From Candidatus Thioglobus sp. NP1 (GTDB lineage Bacteria; Pseudomonadota; Gammaproteobacteria; PS1; Pseudothioglobaceae): a stretch of 64,000 nucleotides of DNA. A program made the translations under genes and the position numbers. How positions within the stretch are numbered: position 1 is the stretch's first letter; the number at the start of each line of letters is the position of its first letter. The notes below the pieces were generated by a model that saw nothing but the letters and a program-made list of their open reading frames with translations, was not told the origin of the DNA and ran no database searches. This document shows positions 17,120-23,884 of the stretch, piece by piece. The stretch is from NCBI RefSeq assembly GCF_003326015.1, contig NZ_CP023860.1:744001-808000 (forward strand), given 5' to 3'.

Positions 17120-18280
17120 TTAAACACCATCTGGATTAAACCTTGGCATAACTCTCTCAGAGAATAGAGCCATGCTTTTGAGTATTTTTTGATAGTCAAA
17201 TCCTGGGAATTGCTGAAGCAACATAATATGATTGAGACCAATTGATTTATTAAGCTTATCAATTTTCTCAGCAACATAGTCTGCATCACCAACCCATATC
17301 AATTCATACTTCATAAGGAAATCAAACCATTCTCCATTGAGGTCTTCATCAGTTGGATTGGCATCATCATCTAGATAGGCTTTTCGGGTCCAACTTCCTT
17401 CTGGCCTAGAGCCACTTAGGTATTCATAATAGCCATTGATTGCAGCTCTAGCATCTTTGTCAGCCTGCTCCATTGTTTCCGCAACATAAATGACAGTGCA
17501 TACTCCAACACCATCTCCTCTTTGGTATTTTGCCCCATCATGTGATTCTGCATTGGCATAAGCATCCCAACAACTTTCAAGTTTCCCTGGAGGGCTTGAC
17601 ATACCAATCACCTTAAAGCCTCTTTCAGCAGCCAATTTATAAGTGTGTGGTGAATTAGACATTAGCCAGACTGGAGGATGAGGATCTTGATAAGGCCGAG
17701 GATGAATATACATGCCAGTATATTCTCCTTTTTCTGAGTGATACTCTTTTTCAAGAGGCATTAAGAAGCGATTTGTTTCCTTCCAACCAGGAACAGGAAA
17801 CTCATAAAATTCACCCTTGTGTGAAAAAGGATCCTTAGTCCATGCTTTTAATATGACCTCAAGGGACTCCATAAATAAACGATAACTCTTTTCATTATCT
17901 CTTCGATCAGCATCTTTGTTAAATTGCAGTGTCACTCTCTCATTAATACCTTTTGCGACACCAAAATCAACTCTTCCCTCAGTCATATTATCAAGAAGTG
18001 CTATATCCTCTGCTACCCTTAATGGATGCCAATCAGGAAGGACAATAGGCGCCTGTCCCACTCTTATTTTTTTTGAGTGAGAGGCTAGATCAAGAGACAT
18101 CATTATTGGGTTTGGAGGAGCATTAAGATAGCCATTATGAGCAAAGTGATGCTCAGTAAGCCAAACGGTTGTAAAATCAGCCTGCTCAGCTAAATTTGTT
18201 TGCTCACGCATCATTTTAACAACCCTATTCCAAGGAATATTTTCTCCTGGATTAAAGAAGGGTACAAAATCAAATCTCAT
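17120..18280 (-). CDS. Flavin-dependent luciferase-like monooxygenase (LLM class)
   Basis: A 386-residue protein of the bacterial luciferase superfamily. It has the N-terminal strand MRFDFVPFFNPG, TTVWLTEHHFAHNGY near residue 38 with the conserved EHH, the VGQAPIVLPDWHPLRVAEDIA segment split over strands 4–5, and RVDFGVAKG. Members use FMNH2 or F420 with oxygen; which cofactor and substrate apply is not readable here. It leads a five-gene minus-strand cluster (GST, SnoaL-like, hydrolase, methyltransferase) with 9–18-bp gaps. Dimethylsulfide monooxygenase is in the same superfamily, but nothing in the sequence identifies that substrate. Confidence 0.88.
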   Translation of the reverse strand: MRFDFVPFFNPGENIPWNRVVKMMREQTNLAEQADFTTVWLTEHHFAHNGYLNAPPNPIMMSLDLASHSKKIRVGQAPIVLPDWHPLRVAEDIALLDNMTEGRVDFGVAKGINERVTLQFNKDADRRDNEKSYRLFMESLEVILKAWTKDPFSHKGEFYEFPVPGWKETNRFLMPLEKEYHSEKGEYTGMYIHPRPYQDPHPPVWLMSNSPHTYKLAAERGFKVIGMSSPPGKLESCWDAYANAESHDGAKYQRGDGVGVCTVIYVAETMEQADKDARAAINGYYEYLSGSRPEGSWTRKAYLDDDANPTDEDLNGEWFDFLMKYELIWVGDADYVAEKIDKLNKSIGLNHIMLLQQFPGFDYQKILKSMALFSERVMPRFNPDGV

Positions 18281-18405
18281 ATAATTATGTATTAATTATT
18301 CTAAAAAAAATTATATATTGTTTTTTTATAATCTAGAAAACTTTCTAAGGAAAAATTCTATCTAATTGGCATATATAATAGCTTAGATTATTTTTTAATT
18401 TTTTA

Positions 18406-19023
18406 ATGAATAAATATTTGAAGATGAAAAGCACTAATATAATTTATCATCAGGCAACAGTCACTCGCCAAAGACGGAATAAATTAAACAATCATCGTTC
18501 AATTGTTCTCTGGTTTACTGGACTTTCTGGATCTGGTAAGTCGACTCTGGCCCACTCATTAGAAGAAAGACTATTTCAAAGGGGTTGTAGCACTTTTGTC
18601 CTAGATGGTGACAATGTTCGTCATGGTTTGAACTCAAACCTTGATTTTAGTGAAGTTGGTAGAACTGAAAATATTCGCAGAATAAGTGAAGTTAGTAAGC
18701 TGATGTTAGAGTCTGGCTTAATTGTAATGACTGCTTTTATAAGTCCATTTAGCAAGGATCGAAATGAAGCAAGAAAATTAATTACAAGTGATGATTTTGT
18801 AGAAATCTACTGCAAAGCTAGTTTGCAAAAATGTGAATCTAGAGATGTTAAAGGTTTATACAAAAGAGCAAGAGCTGGAGAAATTAAAAATTATACGGGT
18901 ATTGACTCTCCATATGAGATTCCCCAAAATCCAGAGTTAATTATTGATACAGAAAATCAAGGCCTAGAGGATTCAGTGTCAACTATTCTAGAATTTTTGG
19001 AATTAAATGGAATAATTAAATAG
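18406..19023 (+). CDS. cysC: Adenylyl-sulfate (APS) kinase
   Basis: A 205-residue APS kinase that phosphorylates APS to PAPS. Walker A is GLSGSGKST (residues 39–47); [10 protein letters not shown], the serine motif FISPF with Ser113, and [18 protein letters not shown] complete the active site. A second ATG at residue 7 could be the real start and would also keep the whole kinase. cysD/cysN are not beside it. The gene is convergent with, and 5 bp from, the TPR-sulfotransferase gene, so PAPS supply for neighbouring sulfotransferases is an attractive role (inference). Confidence 0.95.
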   Translation: MNKYLKMKSTNIIYHQATVTRQRRNKLNNHRSIVLWFTGLSGSGKSTLAHSLEERLFQRGCSTFVLDGDNVRHGLNSNLDFSEVGRTENIRRISEVSKLMLESGLIVMTAFISPFSKDRNEARKLITSDDFVEIYCKASLQKCESRDVKGLYKRARAGEIKNYTGIDSPYEIPQNPELIIDTENQGLEDSVSTILEFLELNGIIK

Positions 19024-19028
19024 CTAAA

Positions 19029-20855
19029 CTACTTTTTCAAGTATGGCTCTAGTCCATGTATTAGAGGTTTAATATGACCTGCATATTTTCTCCAAGCATC
19101 TGAGCTTCCTTGGTACATTTTTTCCCTAACTTGCATAGAACTAGCCGTTTTGACAGCTCGTTTATTTTTATGAAAATTAAGGCATTTCTCATCCCAATCT
19201 AACTCACAATACTCCAATAAGTTTCTAGTCTCATATTCTTGGTTAGTTGTTAAGTCTTCATAGCAAATATCATAAATTTTTCCTGGGAACTTTTCATGCC
19301 AAAAATTCATCAACTTAGAGTACAAGCCGTAATAACCAACTAAATCATCCATATTGTAAGAAAATCCATAGCCATTTCCACTCCATTTAGACTTATAAAT
19401 TGACCAACATGTTGCTCTAGGATCCCTTTTTAGATGAATAATTTTTGCATTAGGAAATATGGAAAGAATAATCCCTATATATTGGAAATTTGCTGGTGTT
19501 TTATCCGAGATGATACTCTCAGAAGTATTTAATTGATTAAGAGAATCTAAGTATTTTTCTCGAATTAGTATAAGATCTTTTTCAGAATAAGTATTTGTAT
19601 GTTTTTCATTAGAAAGTTTACCCTCTATTAAAGGAAGGCAAAGCTTCATCAAAATGCTTAACTCACCTCCACCATAAACAGCTTGATGGCTGGAAAGAAT
19701 CTGCTCAACCAGACTTGTTCCAGAGCGGGGCATACCAAGAATAAATAGAGGACTTTTATTTGATGTATCATTATTTTTCAAGGACTTTTTAATAGAATTA
19801 GGTCTTTCAGCAAATATTTTATAAATAATTGAAATTATTTTCTTAGAGGTATTGAATGAATAATTTAGGTCTATTTTTCGTATTCGATTACCCTCATTAA
19901 GGTAATTAAAAAACATGTCATTATTTCCTGAATTTTCGTTAACAGCTGCTAATGCAAAGTTTATAGCTACTAAGTTAGATTGATCCATGTCATCAGTCTG
20001 AAGAATTGATTGCATATTTTTAATCTGCTTTTCACTAAAAGAATAATTATTAAATTGACTTAAATTATAGTAAGCATTTGCATAATTTGGATCTACTGAT
20101 AAAGCCTTTTCAAAAGATCTAATTGAGCTATCAGTTTTATTTAACTCTTTCTCAGTAAGACCAATATTATTATGAGCATCAGCTAGCTTTGGATTAATTG
20201 CCAGTGATTTTTCATAATATTCGATAGCTTTTTCAAGATCACCAGTATTCTGAAAAATACCACCACGATGATTAGCAGCTTCAGCATAACCAGGATTAAT
20301 GGCTAATGCTTTGTCAAAGTTTTTACCAGCCTCAAAGTCATTTTCAAGACTTTTATATGCAAGTCCTAAATTATTATATGCTTGCGAGAATTTAGGATTA
20401 ATGGCTACTGCAAAACTAAAATGTATAATAGCATCATCGTATTTCTTCAAGGTTATAAGAGCATTGCCGAGATTGTAATGAGCATTTGGATAAGCATGCT
20501 TTAAAAGAATGGCATTCTTGTAACATGAAATAGCTTCTTCTATTTTGCCAAGTTCACGTAGAGTAACACCTAGATTATAATGAACTTCTGAATACTCTGG
20601 TTGAAGGGTTAGTGCTTTCTCAAATTTTTTAACAGCTAAATCAAGTTGACCAGTGGATTGATAAAAAGAGCCGCAAACATTGAATAGTAATGCCTCTAAA
20701 GGAAAGTCTTTAGTTAGGATTTCTATTGCAATAATTGCCTCTTTTTTTTGTCCATTTGAAAAGCTATCAATAATGGATTGAATAACTTCTCTAGGAGGGC
20801 CTTGTTGATTTTTGGCGTGTTGTAAACTAACAGATCTTTTTTTTTGTTTCTTCAT
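19029..20855 (-). CDS. TPR protein with C-terminal sulfotransferase domain (608 aa)
   Basis: Residues ~50–265 carry about six TPR units; residues ~370–600 form a sulfotransferase domain. The PAPS 5'-phosphosulfate loop is GMPRSGTS (374–381), and the 3'-phosphate site is LKRDPRATCWSIY near 475–487. The C-terminus has the SMQVREKMYQGSSDAWRKY segment also found in the 691-residue relative encoded at 26376–28451. It likely transfers sulfate from PAPS to a hydroxyl on a protein or glycan held by the TPRs. It is the last gene of the TPR run, separated by 114 bp from the nucleotidyltransferase gene, and faces cysC. No signal peptide, so cytoplasmic. Confidence 0.88.
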   Translation of the reverse strand: MKKQKKRSVSLQHAKNQQGPPREVIQSIIDSFSNGQKKEAIIAIEILTKDFPLEALLFNVCGSFYQSTGQLDLAVKKFEKALTLQPEYSEVHYNLGVTLRELGKIEEAISCYKNAILLKHAYPNAHYNLGNALITLKKYDDAIIHFSFAVAINPKFSQAYNNLGLAYKSLENDFEAGKNFDKALAINPGYAEAANHRGGIFQNTGDLEKAIEYYEKSLAINPKLADAHNNIGLTEKELNKTDSSIRSFEKALSVDPNYANAYYNLSQFNNYSFSEKQIKNMQSILQTDDMDQSNLVAINFALAAVNENSGNNDMFFNYLNEGNRIRKIDLNYSFNTSKKIISIIYKIFAERPNSIKKSLKNNDTSNKSPLFILGMPRSGTSLVEQILSSHQAVYGGGELSILMKLCLPLIEGKLSNEKHTNTYSEKDLILIREKYLDSLNQLNTSESIISDKTPANFQYIGIILSIFPNAKIIHLKRDPRATCWSIYKSKWSGNGYGFSYNMDDLVGYYGLYSKLMNFWHEKFPGKIYDICYEDLTTNQEYETRNLLEYCELDWDEKCLNFHKNKRAVKTASSMQVREKMYQGSSDAWRKYAGHIKPLIHGLEPYLKK

Positions 20856-20944
20856 TTTGAGTATTGCTGAGGTCTGAAAAAAAATTAAACTTTAATTATT
20901 ACAGGTTAGCAATTAAACAGTCTCAGTTTAAATGAAACCAAATG

Positions 20945-20950
20945 ATTATA
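20945..20950 (-). promoter_or_regulatory. Possible -10 element for the 608-aa TPR-sulfotransferase gene
   Basis: A perfect TATAAT on the minus strand lies 90 bp upstream of the start at 20855, inside the 114-bp gap after the nucleotidyltransferase gene. The -35 position offers only a weak match (TTAATC). It could give this last gene its own promoter, but read-through from upstream is equally possible. Confidence 0.3.
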
Positions 20951-20969
20951 ATATAATTAAGGTGCGGGA

Positions 20970-21704
20970 TTAACTATCATAATTTTTAGAAAGTAGTTTC
21001 CCTACTTCTTCCCATGTCCCTAAATCTTTATATTCCTCTACTAAAATAACCTTGCTGCCAAATATATTTGTTTCTTCAATGACAATATTGGGTTTTTTGA
21101 GCTTCAAGGTGCTTTGTTCCATAAATGAGATGCACTCATCAAAAACTTCTTTTTTAAAAGCAAAAGCACACCAGTATCCATTAAATCTATCCATATTTTG
21201 TGAGGGCTTATCCTCATAATCTATCACTCTATTATTTTTATCTAGCTGCAAGCACCCTTTAGTATTAAGCATTTTTTCGTTTGATTCTGGCTTAAATAGG
21301 AAAGAAAATCCCTTCTCCCTTAAATTTTCTTGAAGCTCGCTGATTAGATCAACACCATCTGATAATTCTAAGATCGTGTCAGGTAGAAGTACAATATTAT
21401 TTTCTCCAAAAAGATGCTTTGCGCTTTTAATCGCACCAGTGTATTCAATCTCATTCGGGTTTTGATATGTAAAACTGATATTATATTGAGATTTATATTT
21501 TGATAAATACTTAATGATTTCTGTTTTTTCTTCGCTTATAACAACTATAAATTCTACATTCTCACGATTCAATTTACTAAAGAGGTCAAAGCTATTATCA
21601 ATCAAAGCCTTTTCTTTGTCGACCCTTAATATCTCTTTTGGATATGGCAAATTAAGTCTGGAGCCCTTACCAGCTGCAGGAAGGATAACTGTTAGCTTAT
21701 TCAT
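20970..21704 (-). CDS. Sugar-phosphate nucleotidyltransferase family protein
   Basis: A 244-residue GT-A-fold nucleotidyltransferase. The N-terminal LPAAGKGSRL (residues 8–17) and PKE (22–24) are the nucleotide-binding signature, with LPD (107–109) as the metal-binding aspartate. It resembles glucose-1-phosphate thymidylyl/uridylyltransferases but is shorter, so the nucleotide and sugar are uncertain. Its start overlaps the end of the upstream TPR-glycosyltransferase gene by 4 bp, a sign of translational coupling. It may make the activated sugar used by the two OGT-type enzymes (inference). Confidence 0.85.
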   Translation of the reverse strand: MNKLTVILPAAGKGSRLNLPYPKEILRVDKEKALIDNSFDLFSKLNRENVEFIVVISEEKTEIIKYLSKYKSQYNISFTYQNPNEIEYTGAIKSAKHLFGENNIVLLPDTILELSDGVDLISELQENLREKGFSFLFKPESNEKMLNTKGCLQLDKNNRVIDYEDKPSQNMDRFNGYWCAFAFKKEVFDECISFMEQSTLKLKKPNIVIEETNIFGSKVILVEEYKDLGTWEEVGKLLSKNYDS

Positions 21705-23884
21705 AATACTTCAAACTCTTGTGGTGGAAGTCCATTTGTGTATCTTTCAAAAGCCTGAGTATAGGCTTTTTCTAAATTCTTTGTATAAGTTTTAGTATCA
21801 AATAGAGGTGCTGTAGTTCTTTTATCAGCTAATTTCTTTTTGATTGTTGCAAGCTTTTCAGGATTGCTAGCTAAGTTAAGTGCCAACGCTTCATACTCCT
21901 TTTCTGAATTTGTAATAAGCTCAGGTACTTCAAGAGAAGTAAGAAGACTGCCAGCAACTCTAGCTGCAAATCCTTTTCCAATTTTTGTCAAAACCGGTAA
22001 GCCGGCCCATAAAGCATCACTTGCTGTTGTATGCGCATTAAAATTAAAAGTATCTAAAAACAAATCAGCTAGTCTCTGTCTGGCTAAATGCTCTTCAACT
22101 GCTATCTTATCGGCAAAAATTAAACGATTAGGCTCAACACCACGTTTTTTTGCTTCACTCTTTAAATTATCCTCAGACGATTTATTTGATTTTATAAGCC
22201 ACAGGACACTCCCATCAATCTTGCTGAGTAGCCGCATCCAAATATCAAATTCTTTTGGAGTGATTTTGAAACTATGATTAAAGCAACAAAAAACAAAACC
22301 ATCTTCCGGTAAATTACACTCTTGTCGAGTTATTAATTTGTTAGAAATCTGTCTGGAGCTGTCTTGAGGCATATAACAACTTGGTAAATAAATAATATTT
22401 TCAGAATAATTCCTTTTTTGTTCTTCTGGAATTATGATTTTATCAGCTATTATATAATCATAAAAATCAGCCCCCATAGTGCCTGGGTATGCTAAATAAT
22501 TTATCTGAATTGGAGCTGGATGATAGGCTAGTATACCAACTCTCTCATCTTTCATGAATCCATTAAATTCAATCGCAATATCAATTTCAAGTTCCAAAGC
22601 TAAGTTAGCAATCTCCTTATCTGACATATGAGAAACATTTATGAAATGATTAAAAGTGGAAGTAATCCTTTGATTATATTTATCCTGAATATTCGGGCCA
22701 TAATGGAAGGCATAAGTTTCAAAATTTTCCTTATCTGCTAACTCCAACATCTCGATGCTTAGCATTGATACTGGGTGTTGTCTAAAATAGCTTGAAAAAT
22801 AACCAACCTTAATGTGATTAGATTTCTTAATAGGTCTAGAATTAAATATAGGTCTGAATTTGTAGTCACTTTTTACTAATTCAGTTGATCTTCTATGATG
22901 CATTGAGGGATTATCATCTAAGGATAAAAGTCCATAAACTGATAAATTTCCCTCAAGTAAACCTATAGATAGATTTTTTTCTAAGGTTTTGGCGTATGAC
23001 CAGTCTGACATTACTATTGCTAAATAGTGAGCTTGAGATAAGGCTGGAGCATTTTTAGGTTTTATCTTTAGAGCCTTTTTATAACTTGCAATAGCATCTT
23101 CTAAATCACCTTTCCCCTTTAGTGAAACTCCTATTTGGTAATAAGCTTCGGCATAATCAGGTTTTATCTTTAAAGCCTCCTTATAACTTACAATAGCTTC
23201 TTCTAAGTCACCAACGTCATTTAGGGCAATACCCATATTAAAATAAGCATCATAAGATTTGGGCTCTATATTTAAGGAACTTTTATAACTTTCAATAGCT
23301 GCCTCTAAATCACCAACATCTTTTAATGCAATACCCAAATTGTAATATGCATCAGCATAGTTAGGTTTTATCTTTAGAGCCTTTTTATAACTTTCAATGG
23401 CTAACTCTAAATCATCTTGATTCTTTAAAATATTACCAATATTGAAATAAGCCTCAGCATAATCAGGATTTATCTTTAAAGCCTCTTTATAACTATCAAT
23501 AGCAGATTCTAAATCACCTCGATTTTTTAAGACATTTCCAATATTGTAATGAGCAGCTGCATAGTTAGGTTTAATCTTTAAAGCCTCTTTATAACTTTCA
23601 ATAGCTGATTCTAAATCACCTTTATCTTTAAATGCAATACCCATATTGTAATAAGCATCAGCATAGTCAGGTTTAATTCTTAAAGCCTCTCGATAACTAG
23701 TAATGGCGGCATCAAATTCCATTAAACCCGCATTACAAGCTCCAGAAATATTATGAAGGACGATTGAGTATGGAAATTTTTCCAGTATTTTATTAGAGTC
23801 AGAGAGAGCTTTATTTAATTTTCCTTTATTAAAGTTATCAATGATGGGCTCCAAAAATTCATGAGGAGGATCTTGATTTTTCAT
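21701..23884 (-). CDS. TPR protein with OGT/SPINDLY-type glycosyltransferase domain (727 aa)
   Basis: Residues ~25–285 contain eight or so TPRs of 34 residues, unusually alike (YKEALKIKPDYA-type units). The catalytic GT41 region runs from GYFSSYF near 361 to the end, with the YPGTMGADFYDY segment near 466 and the UDP-binding-lobe motif FNAHTTASDALWAGLPVLT. Bacterial and eukaryotic relatives move a sugar from a nucleotide sugar to Ser/Thr of proteins. One N-lobe motif reads EFNGFM where the 831-residue paralogue has DLGGFT. From about residue 455 the sequence is almost identical to that paralogue. It overlaps both neighbours by 4 bp. Cytoplasmic; donor sugar unknown. Confidence 0.88.
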   Translation of the reverse strand: MKNQDPPHEFLEPIIDNFNKGKLNKALSDSNKILEKFPYSIVLHNISGACNAGLMEFDAAITSYREALRIKPDYADAYYNMGIAFKDKGDLESAIESYKEALKIKPNYAAAHYNIGNVLKNRGDLESAIDSYKEALKINPDYAEAYFNIGNILKNQDDLELAIESYKKALKIKPNYADAYYNLGIALKDVGDLEAAIESYKSSLNIEPKSYDAYFNMGIALNDVGDLEEAIVSYKEALKIKPDYAEAYYQIGVSLKGKGDLEDAIASYKKALKIKPKNAPALSQAHYLAIVMSDWSYAKTLEKNLSIGLLEGNLSVYGLLSLDDNPSMHHRRSTELVKSDYKFRPIFNSRPIKKSNHIKVGYFSSYFRQHPVSMLSIEMLELADKENFETYAFHYGPNIQDKYNQRITSTFNHFINVSHMSDKEIANLALELEIDIAIEFNGFMKDERVGILAYHPAPIQINYLAYPGTMGADFYDYIIADKIIIPEEQKRNYSENIIYLPSCYMPQDSSRQISNKLITRQECNLPEDGFVFCCFNHSFKITPKEFDIWMRLLSKIDGSVLWLIKSNKSSEDNLKSEAKKRGVEPNRLIFADKIAVEEHLARQRLADLFLDTFNFNAHTTASDALWAGLPVLTKIGKGFAARVAGSLLTSLEVPELITNSEKEYEALALNLASNPEKLATIKKKLADKRTTAPLFDTKTYTKNLEKAYTQAFERYTNGLPPQEFEVL
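21706..22520 (-). repeat. Near-identical direct repeat, copy A (C-lobe of 727-aa glycosyltransferase)
   Basis: This 815-bp stretch matches 23883–24697 at a constant offset of 2177 bp with no indel. Positions 21706–22188 are identical to their partner (483 bp read base by base); about a dozen substitutions lie in the remaining part. Beyond 22520 the two genes diverge at once. Confidence 0.95.
23059..23695 (-). repeat. Tandem 102-bp DNA repeats encoding TPR units
   Basis: Within the 727-residue protein gene, units of 102 bp repeat about six times with strong DNA-level similarity, for example recurring TTATAACTTTCAATAGC and CTAAATCACC blocks read on the plus strand. Each unit encodes one 34-residue TPR. 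Units are more alike than in the other TPR genes here, suggesting recent expansion or homogenisation. Confidence 0.85.
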
